A stretch of 64,000 nt of DNA from Sphingomonas tagetis. Its GTDB lineage: Bacteria; Pseudomonadota; Alphaproteobacteria; Sphingomonadales; Sphingomonadaceae. The notes below the pieces were generated by a model. The model was given only the letters and a program-made list of their open reading frames with translations. It made no database searches and was not told where the DNA came from. The position numbers were made by a program, and so were the translations under genes. Of the stretch, positions 39,835 to 52,338 are shown one piece after another (the stretch's first letter is position 1; the number at the start of each line of letters is the position of its first letter). The DNA lies in contig NZ_JAMLDX010000001.1 in assembly GCF_024211275.1 (NCBI RefSeq), positions 186,001-250,000 of the forward strand. The letters run 5' to 3'.

Positions 39835-40326
39835 TTAGCCGCCGAGCGCGGATTCGAGTGCAGCGACGCGGTCGCCCTGGGCCTGCGCGATGGCGCCGAG
39901 CTCGGCGATCGCGGCGTCGAGCGCAGGATAGGGCGCTTCGCCCGCGCTGGCGCGAGCGATGGCGGTTTCCTCCAGGCTCGACACGATCTGCGTGGTCTCG
40001 CCGCGGATCGGCGCGAGGTCGGCGAGCGCGGTCTGCGCGCGCACCCAGGGTTCAGACCCGATGGCAAGCCCACGCGCGACCGCGACCCGCGTCTCCGCCT
40101 CGAGCGCGGCCGACTGGAAGCGCCTGGCCGCGGCGTCCGAGAGCGCCCGCTGCTCGGCGATGCGGCGGTCGAGCGCTGCATCGGGCGTCGCCACCGGATC
40201 GGGCCGCACCGGCTCGGCATCGCTGCGGCTTTCGATCGGCCGCGGCAAAAGCGAGGGATAGCCTTCGTCTGACACGGTACAGGCCGTGAGCGAGGTCAGG
40301 GCGGCGAGGGTGAGGAAGCGTCGCAT
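39835..40326 (-). CDS. Putative lipoprotein with helical domain
   Basis: A 163-residue protein with a lipoprotein signal peptide (RRFLTLAALTSLTAC, Cys16). The mature chain is Ala-rich and predicted largely helical, with heptad-like patterns (DRRIAEQRALSDAAARRFQSAALEAETRVAVARG in parts). No enzymatic motif is seen and I do not recognise a family. It is transcribed convergently to the preceding membrane gene, 7 bases apart, and its start is 83 bases from tRNA-Arg on the other strand. It is probably a periplasm-facing structural or assembly protein. Confidence 0.7.
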   Translation of the reverse strand: MRRFLTLAALTSLTACTVSDEGYPSLLPRPIESRSDAEPVRPDPVATPDAALDRRIAEQRALSDAAARRFQSAALEAETRVAVARGLAIGSEPWVRAQTALADLAPIRGETTQIVSSLEETAIARASAGEAPYPALDAAIAELGAIAQAQGDRVAALESALGG

Positions 40327-40409
40327 TGCGCGGGTCTAGGGGCGCAAGAAACTGTGCGCAACGGGGTTGCGTTTCGGGAAAAGCGGACCTATCTGCGCCC
40401 CTCCACTGC

Positions 40410-40486
40410 GCACCCGTAGCTCAGCTGGATAGAGCATCAGACTACGAATCTGAGGGTCGGACGTTCGAATCGTTCCGGGTGCGCCA
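40410..40486 (+). tRNA. tRNA-Arg (ACG)
   Basis: The acceptor GCACCCG (40410-40416) pairs with CGGGTGC (40476-40482), followed by discriminator G and encoded CCA. The D arm is GCTCAGCTGGATAGAGC, and the anticodon stem-loop CAGACTACGAATCTG gives anticodon ACG, whose first base is normally edited to inosine. The T arm contains GTTCGAATC. Length is 77 bases with CCA. Confidence 0.95.
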
Positions 40487-40489
40487 TTC

Positions 40490-40526
40490 AAAGCCCTGCC
40501 AGGCAACAGCCCGGCAGGGCTTTGTT
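40490..40526 (+). terminator. Rho-independent terminator after tRNA-Arg
   Basis: AAAGCCCTGCC at 40490-40500 pairs with GGCAGGGCTTT at 40513-40523, giving an 11-bp stem with a 12-base loop followed by GTTG after the T run. It starts 4 bases after the tRNA. Confidence 0.85.
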
Positions 40527-40558
40527 GCATTCGGTGCCGAGGCTCGCGAAAGAGCGCC

Positions 40559-42223
40559 ATGGCCGATGCGAACCCGCCCGAGTCGCCGAAAATCACCAAC
40601 CCGTTCCAAGTGCCGGTATTCCGGTCGGTATGGCTGGCCAGCATGTCGTCCAATTTCGGCGGCCTGATCCAGTCGGTCGGGGCGTCGTGGATGATGATCG
40701 CGCTGGGCGCCTCGCCGCAGCTGATCGCGCTGGTCTCCTCCGCCGTTTTGCTGCCGATCCTGCTGCTCGCGCTGCTCGCCGGGGCGTTTGCGGACAATCT
40801 CGACCGGCGCCGGGTGATGCTGGCCGCGCAAGGGTTCATGCTCGCCGTGTCGGTGGTGCTGACGCTGTGCGCCTGGGCCGGCGTGCTCACGCCGTGGCTG
40901 CTGCTCTTCTTCACCTTCCTGCTGAGCTGCGGCATCGCGTTCAACGGCCCGGCCTGGCAGGCATCGGTCGGCGAGATGGTGCCGCGCGCGGTGCTGCCGA
41001 CCGCCGTCGCCTATAACAGCATGGGCTATAACATCGCGCGCAGCGTGGGGCCTGCGATCGGCGGTGCGATCGTCGCAGCAGCGGGAGCGGCGGCGGCGTT
41101 TGCGGTCAACGCCGCCAGCTATATCGCGCTGATCGTCGTGCTGCTGCGCTGGCGTCCCGCCGAAACGCCGCGGCTGTTGCCGCGCGAGACGCTGGGCGTG
41201 GCGATGGCGGCGGGAATTCGCTATGTGCTGCAGTCGCCTAATATCCTCGGCGTGCTGTTGCGGTCAGGCGTGTTCGGCGTCGCGGCGAGTGCAATGATGG
41301 CGCTGGTGCCGCTGATTGCGCGCGACCTGATCGGCGGCGGTCCGCTGACCTTCGGCCTGCTGCTGGGCGCGTTCGGTGCGGGTGCGGTCGCGGGCGCGCT
41401 GCTCAGCCGCAAGCTGCGTGAGCGCTGGAGTACCGAGCAGCTGGTGGCGCGATCCTCGCTGATGCTGGCGGGCGGCGCCGCGATCTGCGCGGCCAGCCCA
41501 TGGCTGGCGCTGACCATGGCAGCCCTGGCCATGTCGGGGGTAGGCTGGGTGCTGGCGCTGTCGTCGTTCAATGTCAGCGTTCAGTTCGCCGCACCGCGCT
41601 GGGTCGTGGCACGTGCGCTGTCGCAATATCAGATGATCACCTTTGGCGGGATGGCGGTGGGCAGCTGGATCTATGGCTGGATCGCCGATCATCACGGCGT
41701 CGCGGCAGCCTTGATCGTGGCGGCGGTGGGGCTAGCGGGCAACGCGCTGCTGGGCCTGTTGCTGCCGATGCCGCGGCTCGAGAGTATCAACCTCGATCCG
41801 CGTGGGCAATGGACGGAGCCCGAAACCGCTGTCGCGATCGAGCCGCGCAGTGGCCCGATTGTCGTGACCATCGAATACCGCATCGCGCCGGGCGACATCC
41901 GGTCATTCCTCCGCGCGATGAACGAGCGCCGCCGCATCCGGACACGCGATGGCGCGCGCGGCTGGACGCTGTTGCGTGACCTGGGCGAGCAAGAGTTGTG
42001 GATCGAGCGCTATCACGTGCCGACCTGGCTCGATTATGTGCGCCACAACACGCGGCGAACGCATGCCGACAGCGCCAACAGCGACGCGATCCAGGCATTG
42101 GTCAAGGCGCCGTTGCGCTTGCATCGCATGATCGAGCGTCAGACCGGGTCGCTGCCGGGGCTGCGCTTGCCCTCCGCGCGCGAGCTGGCCGATCCGATGA
42201 CCGATCCGACGCGCGCGGCCTAG
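40559..42223 (+). CDS. MFS transporter with C-terminal ABM-like domain
   Basis: The first 400 residues form an MFS_3 (DUF894) permease with 10-12 helices and loop motif GAFADNLDRRRVM; relatives include exporters of siderophores and drugs. After residue 410 a soluble domain of about 140 residues follows: VVTIEYRIAPGDIRSFLRAMNERRRIRTRDGARGW (shown in parts), then LWIERYHVPTWLDYVRHNTRRT. It resembles dimeric alpha/beta-barrel proteins of the antibiotic-biosynthesis-monooxygenase type, common as a tail in this MFS subgroup. The exported compound is unknown. It is convergent with pccR, with only 3 bases between the stops. Confidence 0.85.
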   Translation: MADANPPESPKITNPFQVPVFRSVWLASMSSNFGGLIQSVGASWMMIALGASPQLIALVSSAVLLPILLLALLAGAFADNLDRRRVMLAAQGFMLAVSVVLTLCAWAGVLTPWLLLFFTFLLSCGIAFNGPAWQASVGEMVPRAVLPTAVAYNSMGYNIARSVGPAIGGAIVAAAGAAAAFAVNAASYIALIVVLLRWRPAETPRLLPRETLGVAMAAGIRYVLQSPNILGVLLRSGVFGVAASAMMALVPLIARDLIGGGPLTFGLLLGAFGAGAVAGALLSRKLRERWSTEQLVARSSLMLAGGAAICAASPWLALTMAALAMSGVGWVLALSSFNVSVQFAAPRWVVARALSQYQMITFGGMAVGSWIYGWIADHHGVAAALIVAAVGLAGNALLGLLLPMPRLESINLDPRGQWTEPETAVAIEPRSGPIVVTIEYRIAPGDIRSFLRAMNERRRIRTRDGARGWTLLRDLGEQELWIERYHVPTWLDYVRHNTRRTHADSANSDAIQALVKAPLRLHRMIERQTGSLPGLRLPSARELADPMTDPTRAA

Positions 42224-42226
42224 CTA

Positions 42227-43621
42227 CTAAAAGGCGTAGGGTACCGGCGCGCGCACGTCCGGGTCGATGCGGATTTCGCTCGCGGCCGGGGGGAAGGCGC
42301 GCTGGTCGCAATCGGCGCGGGGGCAGATTCGGCAGCTGGTGCCGATCGGCGTGGCGATGCCGTCGGTGCGCAGGCCATCGGCATAGACGAAGTCGGGCGC
42401 ATGCGCCTCCTCGCACCCCAGCGCGACGGCATAGCGGCGCGGCGGGCGGGCGTAGCTGGCAGAAGGCTTCACCAGCCCCTTGGCCATCGAGACATAGCGC
42501 GCGCCGTCGGGGGTCTCGGCGAGCTGGACGAGGATGCGGTCGGGGATCGCCACCGCCTCATGCACCACCCACAGCGGGCAGGCGCCGCCGAAGCGGGCGA
42601 ATTCGAGCCGCGTCGCCGAGTGGCGTTTGGTGATGTTACCGGCCATGTCGACGCGGCAGAAGAAGAAGGGGATGCCCTGCGCGCCGGGCCGCTGCAGCGT
42701 CGAAAGGCGGTGGCAGGTCTGTTCGAAGCTGGTGCCGAAGCGCTGGCGCAGCCGGTCGATGTCGTGGCGCACGCCGCGCGCGGCGTCGCGGAAACGGGCA
42801 TAGGGCATCAGCAGCGCGCCGGCGGCATAGTTGGCGAGGCCGAGCGACAGCAGTTCGCGCGCCGCGGGGGACGAAAGGCCGCTCTGCTCGCCGACCGAGC
42901 GCATCTGCTCGCCGAACTCGATCGCCGCCAGCCGATGCGCGAGCAGGAAGGCGCGGCTCTCGGGCGGCAGCACGCTGCTCACTGCCAGCCGCCGGCTGCC
43001 CGCGTCGAAGCGAGTCAGCCGGCTGTCGTCGTCGCGGGCGTCCTCGATGCGGATGCCGTGATGGCCGCGCAGACGTGCCTCGATGCCGTGCGGATCGTCC
43101 AGTTGGCCCGCCAGCGCTTCGGCGGCGCGGTCGAGCGCGTCGATATAATTGCCCTCGGCCTGATACCAGTCGCGCACTTCCTCCCACGGCAGCGAGCCGC
43201 CGCCGCCCGCGCCGCTCTCCACCTTGTCGTCGAGCACGCGCAACTGCGCTTGGCTGCGCCGCCAGGCTTCGTGCAGCGCGACCATGCGGCGGGTGAGGGC
43301 GGGATGCTTCTCGACGCCGCGCTGCACCGCGGCCTCGTCGAGCGCCTCCCCCGCGATGCTGCCGTCGGTGCCGGCGTCGATCGCGCGGACGAGGTCGGCC
43401 ACGCTGTGGTCCTCGCCCAGTTCGCCCCATTGCTCTGGAAATTCGCGGGTCAGTGCGATCAGCACCGGCGGGGTGAGCGGGCGCTCCTCATTCTCGATCT
43501 GCGAGAGATAGCTGACCGACACGCCGAGCCGCTGCGCCATCGCCGCTTGCGGGATGGCGAGCCGTTTGCGCAGGTCGCGGACCCGGGCTCCGGCGAAAAG
43601 GCGGCGTCGAGTAGATTCCAT
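42227..43621 (-). CDS. pccR: PccR-like short-chain acyl-CoA responsive regulator
   Basis: A 464-residue regulator of the ScfR family. The N-terminal XRE helix-turn-helix is RVRDLRKRLAIPQAAMAQRLGVSVSYLSQIEN. The middle has an IrrE/ImmA-like region (FLLAHRLAAIEFGEQM), and the C-terminal DUF2083 domain ends with a cysteine cluster CRICPRADC. In Rhodobacter sphaeroides, PccR of this family controls propionyl-CoA carboxylase in response to acyl-CoA. Here the gene is divergent from pccB with about 100 bases between, strongly implying the same role. The start at 43621 is set by the HTH; the open frame continues antisense through pccB but that part is a shadow. Confidence 0.88.
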   Translation of the reverse strand: MESTRRRLFAGARVRDLRKRLAIPQAAMAQRLGVSVSYLSQIENEERPLTPPVLIALTREFPEQWGELGEDHSVADLVRAIDAGTDGSIAGEALDEAAVQRGVEKHPALTRRMVALHEAWRRSQAQLRVLDDKVESGAGGGGSLPWEEVRDWYQAEGNYIDALDRAAEALAGQLDDPHGIEARLRGHHGIRIEDARDDDSRLTRFDAGSRRLAVSSVLPPESRAFLLAHRLAAIEFGEQMRSVGEQSGLSSPAARELLSLGLANYAAGALLMPYARFRDAARGVRHDIDRLRQRFGTSFEQTCHRLSTLQRPGAQGIPFFFCRVDMAGNITKRHSATRLEFARFGGACPLWVVHEAVAIPDRILVQLAETPDGARYVSMAKGLVKPSASYARPPRRYAVALGCEEAHAPDFVYADGLRTDGIATPIGTSCRICPRADCDQRAFPPAASEIRIDPDVRAPVPYAF

Positions 43622-43649
43622 ATGCCGATCATATCTGCGGATGTGCACG

Positions 43650-43677
43650 ATGCAACTTCGCAACATTGCATTTGCAT
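43650..43677. promoter_or_regulatory. Putative PccR operator
   Basis: Between the divergent pccR and pccB starts lies ATGCAA-CTTC-GCAA-CA-TTGC-AT-TTGCAT, four TTGC/GCAA half-sites arranged as a palindrome. I recall a TTTGCAAA-type half-site for the R. sphaeroides regulator, which this resembles. It is 28 bases upstream of the pccR start and 43 upstream of pccB. Confidence 0.6.
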
Positions 43678-43720
43678 GTCGCGGACAGTCCTGTGAAGGC
43701 ACGCGCGCAAGGAGAGCCAG

Positions 43721-45247
43721 ATGTCGTCGACGATCGAGGAACTTGAACGCCGCCGCGCCGCGGCCCGGCTGGGCGGCGGGCAGAAGCGGATCGACGCGCA
43801 GCACGCCAAGGGCAAGCTGACCGCGCGCGAGCGGCTGGAAGTGCTGCTCGACGAGGGTTCGTTCGAGGAGCTCGACATGTATGTCGAGCATAATTGCGTC
43901 GATTTCGGGATGCAGGACCAGGTCGTGCCGGGCGATGGCGTCGTCACCGGTTCCGGCACGGTCAATGGCCGGCTGGTGTTCGTGTTCAGTCAGGACTTCA
44001 CCGTGTTCGGCGGATCGCTGTCCGAACGGCACGCGCAGAAGATCTGCAAGATCATGGACATGGCGCTGAAGGTCGGCGCGCCGGTGATCGGCCTCAACGA
44101 CAGCGGCGGCGCGCGCATCCAGGAAGGCGTGGCGAGCCTCGGCGGCTATGCCGAGGTGTTCCAGCGCAACGTGCTGGCGAGCGGCGTGGTGCCGCAGCTG
44201 TCGCTGATCATGGGGCCGTGTGCTGGCGGCGCGGTGTACAGCCCGGCGATGACCGACTTCATCTTCATGGTGAAGGATTCGAGCTATATGTTCGTCACCG
44301 GGCCGGACGTGGTGAAGACGGTGACCAACGAGGTGGTGACTCAGGAGGAGCTGGGCGGCGCGGTCACGCACACCACAAAATCCTCGGTCGCCGACGTCGC
44401 GTTCGAGAATGACGTCGAGGCGCTGCTGGCGGCGCGCGACTTCATCGACTTCCTGCCCGCGTCGAACCGCGAAAGCGCACCCGAGCGGCCGTGCGACGAT
44501 CCGTGGGACCGGATCGAGGACAGCCTCGACACGCTGATCCCGCCCAACGCCAACCAGCCCTATGACATGCACGAGCTGATCCGGAAGACGGTCGACGAGG
44601 GCGACTTCTTCGAGGTGCAGCCGGCGCATGCCGCGAACATCCTGATCGGCTTCGGGCGGATCGAGGGGCGCACGGTGGGTATCGTCGCGAACCAGCCCAT
44701 GGTGCTGGCGGGCTGCCTCGACATCAACTCATCGAAGAAGGCGGCGCGCTTCGTGCGCTTCTGCGACGCGTTCGAGATCCCGATCGTGACCTTTGTCGAC
44801 GTACCGGGCTTCCTGCCGGGCGTCGGGCAGGAGCATAGCGGCATCATCAAGCATGGCGCGAAACTGCTGTTCGCCTATGCCGAGGCGACGGTGCCGAAGA
44901 TCACGGTGATCACGCGCAAGGCCTATGGCGGTGCGTATGACGTCATGGCGTCGAAGCATCTGCGCGGCGACCTGAACTATGCCTGGCCGACCGCGGAGAT
45001 CGCGGTGATGGGCGCGAAGGGCGCGGTCGAGATCATCTTTCGCGGCAAGACGCCAGAGGAGATCGCCGAGAAGACCGCCGAATATGAGGCGCGCTTCGCC
45101 AACCCGTTCGTCGCGGCGAGCAAGGGCTTCGTGGATGAGGTGATCATGCCGCATTCCACCCGCCGCCGGATCGCGCTGGGGCTACGGAAGCTGAGGAACA
45201 AGAGCCTCGAAAATCCGTGGAAGAAACACGATAACATCCCGCTGTGA
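43721..45247 (+). CDS. pccB: Propionyl-CoA carboxylase beta subunit
   Basis: The carboxyltransferase subunit that moves carboxyl from biotin to propionyl-CoA, forming methylmalonyl-CoA. The two crotonase-like halves are visible: [21 protein letters not shown] and [16 protein letters not shown] in the first, [33 protein letters not shown] and [12 protein letters not shown] in the second. The length of 508 residues is typical. The ATG at 43721 follows AAGGAGAG. It leads the propionate operon, with the biotin-carrying pccA about 5 kb downstream. Its stop overlaps a small membrane gene start (GTGA). Confidence 0.95.
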   Translation: MSSTIEELERRRAAARLGGGQKRIDAQHAKGKLTARERLEVLLDEGSFEELDMYVEHNCVDFGMQDQVVPGDGVVTGSGTVNGRLVFVFSQDFTVFGGSLSERHAQKICKIMDMALKVGAPVIGLNDSGGARIQEGVASLGGYAEVFQRNVLASGVVPQLSLIMGPCAGGAVYSPAMTDFIFMVKDSSYMFVTGPDVVKTVTNEVVTQEELGGAVTHTTKSSVADVAFENDVEALLAARDFIDFLPASNRESAPERPCDDPWDRIEDSLDTLIPPNANQPYDMHELIRKTVDEGDFFEVQPAHAANILIGFGRIEGRTVGIVANQPMVLAGCLDINSSKKAARFVRFCDAFEIPIVTFVDVPGFLPGVGQEHSGIIKHGAKLLFAYAEATVPKITVITRKAYGGAYDVMASKHLRGDLNYAWPTAEIAVMGAKGAVEIIFRGKTPEEIAEKTAEYEARFANPFVAASKGFVDEVIMPHSTRRRIALGLRKLRNKSLENPWKKHDNIPL

Positions 45248-45504
45248 ACGACATGCTCGCCGTAATTTCAGGCTGCCTGTTAGCACTCGGCGCGATCACG
45301 GCGCTGGTGCTGATGCGCGCGAACGAGGCCGTGAAGTCGGGTGAACTGCGCTATTGGATGAAAGGTAGGAACGACGAGCAAGTTATCCGCCGTCAGGATA
45401 ATCCAGCCCGATTTGAGCTGGAGATCAAACTGTTGCGGGCGGTTCCTTGGTTCGGCGTTGGAGCGCTGGTTCTCGCCATCTTGGTGTTGGGATATTTTGT
45501 ATGA
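45244..45504 (+). CDS. Small two-helix membrane protein (86 aa)
   Basis: An 86-residue protein with transmembrane helices at about residues 5-23 and 68-85, joined by a polar loop containing [25 protein letters not shown]. It starts at GTG in the pccB stop (GTGA) and ends overlapping the epimerase start (ATGA), so it is fully embedded in the operon. Its DNA is less GC-rich than the flanking enzyme genes: I count 67 G/C of 120 bases at 45361-45480. No family is recognised. It could be a late insertion or a membrane partner of the pathway. Confidence 0.65.
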   Translation: MNDMLAVISGCLLALGAITALVLMRANEAVKSGELRYWMKGRNDEQVIRRQDNPARFELEIKLLRAVPWFGVGALVLAILVLGYFV

Positions 45505-45926
45505 AACTCGGCCGCCTCAACCATATCGGTGTCGCCACGCCGTCGATCGAACAGTCGATCGCCTTCTACCGCGACGTGATGGGTGCGGAGACGGTGCATA
45601 TGCCGTTCGACCTGCCCGCGCAGGGCGTGAAGGTGTGCTTCGTCGATACGCCGAACACGCAGATCGAGCTGATCGAGCCGCTGGGCGAGGATTCGCCGAT
45701 CCACGGCTTCCTCGCCAAGAACCCGGCGGGCGGGCAGCATCATGTCTGTTACGAGGTGCCCGACATCCACGAGGCCAAGACGTGGTTCGAGGCCAAGGGC
45801 GCGCGCGTGCTGGGCGAGCCGCGGATCGGCGCGCATGGCACGTTGATCTTCTTCGTCCACCCGCGCGACATGGGTGGGGTGCTGACCGAGATCATGGAAA
45901 GCCCGCAGCAGGGGGACGAGCATTGA
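45501..45926 (+). CDS. mce: Methylmalonyl-CoA epimerase
   Basis: A 141-residue VOC-fold metalloenzyme that interconverts (S)- and (R)-methylmalonyl-CoA so the mutase can use it. Metal ligands are in LGRLNHIGVA (His), GQHHVCYEV (His) and VLTEIM (Glu). FYRDVMGAE and LIEPLGEDSPI are typical. The start ATG 45501 overlaps the previous stop. It is placed between carboxylase and mutase genes, exactly where the pathway predicts. The stop overlaps the next start (TTGA). Confidence 0.94.
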   Translation: MKLGRLNHIGVATPSIEQSIAFYRDVMGAETVHMPFDLPAQGVKVCFVDTPNTQIELIEPLGEDSPIHGFLAKNPAGGQHHVCYEVPDIHEAKTWFEAKGARVLGEPRIGAHGTLIFFVHPRDMGGVLTEIMESPQQGDEH

Positions 45927-46695
45927 CCGACGAGACCGTCCTTTACGCGCTCGACAACGGCGTCGCGACGATCCGGCTCAACCGGCCCGATCGGTTGAAC
46001 GCGGTGACGGCGGAGATGCTGGCGCTGCTTCGCGCTACGCTGTGGCGTGCAGCGGACGAGGGCGCGCGGGCGGTGTTGCTGACGGGCGAGGGGCGGGGCT
46101 TTTGTTCCGGCGCTGAGCTGTCGGGCCGCGGCGAAGGGTCGCTCGATCTCGGCTCGTCGCTGGAACTTGGCTACAACCCGGTCGCCGAGGCGCTTTCGAA
46201 GCTGCCGATCCCGATCGTCACCGCTGTCAACGGCCCGGCGGCGGGCGCGGGCGCCGGGATAGCGCTGGGCGGCGATATCGTCGTGATGGCCAAGTCGGCC
46301 TATCTGCTGCTCGCCTTCTCGAACATCGGGCTGGTGCCGGATTGCGGCGCGACCTGGCTGGTGGCGAAGTCGGCGGGCCGCGCGAAGGCGCTGGAGATGG
46401 CGCTGCTCGGCGAGAAGATGAGCGCGCAGGAGGCGATGGACGCCGGACTGGTCGCGCGCGTGGTCGAGGACGAAGCGGTGCTGTCGACTGCGCAGGAGAT
46501 TGCCGCGAAGCTCGCCGCCAAGCCGACGCTGGCGCTGGGCATGATCCGTGCGCAGGTGAAGGCGGCGCTCAATTCGACGCTGTCGGAGACGCTCAGCATC
46601 GAAGCGACGCACCAGCGCCGCGCCGGGTTCAGCGAGGATTTTCGCGAGGGCGTCGCCGCCTTCCTTCAAAAGCGCAAGCCGGAGTTCAAGGGCAA

Positions 46696-46699
<4 letters not shown>
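45923..46699 (+). CDS. Enoyl-CoA hydratase-related protein (PaaG-like)
   Basis: A 258-residue crotonase-fold enzyme. It has [15 protein letters not shown], the oxyanion segments [11 protein letters not shown] and [22 protein letters not shown], and [12 protein letters not shown] with an acidic residue in the active-site loop, a pattern seen in PaaG-type isomerases. The start is TTG 45923, coupled to the epimerase stop. It could serve in short-chain or branched-chain acyl-CoA breakdown feeding propionyl-CoA. The stop overlaps the mutase start (GTGA). Confidence 0.9.
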
Positions 46700-48833
<2,134 letters not shown>

Positions 48834-48837
<4 letters not shown>

Positions 48838-49826
48838 CCCGTACCGACTGGACCCGCGACGAGATCGCCGCGCTGTTCGACCTGCCCTTCATGGAGCTGG
48901 TCTATCAGGCCGCGACCGTGCACCGGGCGACCTTCGCGCCGAACGAGGTGCAGCTTTCGACTTTGCTGTCGATCAAGACCGGCGGATGCCCGGAGGATTG
49001 CGGTTATTGCAACCAGTCGGTCAGCGCCGAGACAGGCCTCAAGGCGACCAAGCTGATGGACGTGCGCGCGGTGCTGCAATCGGCGGCTCAGGCCAAGGAC
49101 AATGGCTCGTCGCGCTTCTGCATGGGCGCGGCATGGCGCAACCCCAAGGACCGCGACATGCCCGCCATCGTCGAGATGGTACGCGGGGTGCGCGGCATGG
49201 GCATGGAAACCTGCATGACTTTGGGCATGCTGACCGAGAAGCAGGCGGGCATGCTCGCTGATGCGGGCCTCGATTACTACAACCACAATATCGACACCTC
49301 GCCCGAGCGCTATGGCGAGGTGATCACGACGCGGACCTTCGAGGACCGGCTCGAGACGCTCGAACATGTCCGCGACGCCGGGATCAACGTGTGCTGCGGC
49401 GGCATCGTCGGGATGGGGGAGACGCGGGCGGACCGCGTCGGCTTCATTCATGCGCTGGCGACCTTGCCCAAGCATCCCGACAGCGTGCCAGTGAACGCGC
49501 TGGTGCCGGTCAAGGGCACGGTGCTGGGCGACATGCTGCACGACACGCCGCTGGCGAAGATCGATGAGATCGAGTTCGTGCGGACCGTGGCGGTGGCCCG
49601 GATCACAATGCCGGAGAGCATGGTGCGGTTGAGCGCTGGCCGCGAGAGCATGTCCGACGAGACTCAGGCCTTGTGCTTCATGGCCGGGGCGAACTCGATC
49701 TTCACCGGCGACAAGCTGCTCACCACCGGCAATGCCGGCGACGACAAGGACGCGGCGCTGTTCGCCCGGCTTGGCGTGCGGGCGATGCAGGCCGAGGTGA
49801 AGGCGGAGCTGGAAGCGGCGGAGTGA
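48834..49826 (+). CDS. bioB: Biotin synthase
   Basis: A radical SAM enzyme that inserts sulfur into dethiobiotin. The radical SAM cluster cysteines are Cys52, Cys56 and Cys59 ([13 protein letters not shown]); [22 protein letters not shown] and the C-terminal [13 protein letters not shown] are diagnostic. The length is 330 residues. It is translationally coupled to the mutase gene and lies inside the carboxylase operon, so biotin supply would rise with pccA demand. No other bio genes are nearby. Confidence 0.96.
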
Positions 49827-49850
49827 GCGGTCGCCCCACCACCCACCACC

Positions 49851-49939
49851 GTCACCCCGGACTTGTGCCGGGGTCTACCTCGCCATTTGCGAGGCCGGTG
49901 GTTGTGGCACGGTGGACCCCGGCACAAGGCCGGGGTGAC
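49851..49939. repeat. REP-like inverted repeat pair
   Basis: Left arm 49851-49875 begins GTCACCCCGG and ends CCGGGGTC; right arm 49915-49939 is its reverse complement with one mismatch in 25. The loop holds a second hairpin, CCTCGC-CATTT-GCGAGG at 49878-49894. It separates bioB from the next operon gene. Such GTCACCCCGG palindromes look like dispersed intergenic repeats; it could also attenuate transcription. Confidence 0.75.
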
Positions 49940-49962
49940 GAATACTTTGCGGAGGCCGCCGC

Positions 49963-50201
49963 GTGATCCGCATCCGTCGGCCTGCAATCCTGTTTGCTAT
50001 CTTGTCGGCGATCTACTGGCAGCTGGTTGCTGGATTCATCGGCTTGATCAATCCGCTCGCCGGTAAGGATGTGGCCCCGTTTTGGATGGTCGCGTTGGCA
50101 AACATTGTTCCGCCGACCCTCTATGCCGTCGTCACACTGATCTTCTGTCACTGGCTCGCGCGTCGGGTCCAGCGGCAAGCACAACAGAGGTCCGAACCTT
50201 A

Positions 50202-50202
<1 letters not shown>
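49963..50202 (+). CDS. Small two-helix membrane protein (79 aa)
   Basis: A 79-residue protein with hydrophobic helices at about residues 8-30 and 42-65 and a basic C-terminus (ARRVQRQAQQR). It starts at GTG 49963 with GGAGG 7 bases upstream, and its TAA shares a base with the pccA ATG. The local base composition is lower in GC than its neighbours. It is not similar to the 86-residue membrane protein upstream. No family is recognised; translation is well supported by the ribosome binding site and coupling. Confidence 0.65.
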
Positions 50203-52211
<2,009 letters not shown>

Positions 52212-52214
52212 TTT

Positions 52215-52237
52215 ATCCTTCCCGTGCCGGGGAGGAT
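52215..52237 (+). terminator. Hairpin after pccA (possible terminator or repeat)
   Basis: ATCCTTCCC (52215-52223) pairs with GGGGAGGAT (52229-52237) around a 5-base loop, one G-T pair included. It lies 4 bases after the pccA stop. No T run follows, so it may stabilise the mRNA end or be a short palindromic repeat. Confidence 0.45.
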
Positions 52238-52338
52238 CGTCGCTCATTCACAGGATTAACCACGCTGATTTCCGGGGCTTTTACATAAGTCCGGCGATCT
52301 CCGGCGCGCCGCGGGGGCGGCTTATCTGGAGATCGGGT

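Noticed and set aside
43622..44629. N-terminal extension of the PccR frame antisense to pccB
   Set aside because: The helix-turn-helix defines the start at 43621; the extension is a shadow of pccB.
49664..49987. 107-codon minus-strand frame across the bioB 3' end and inverted repeat
   Set aside because: Composed of bioB antisense plus repeat sequence; no ribosome binding site or family.
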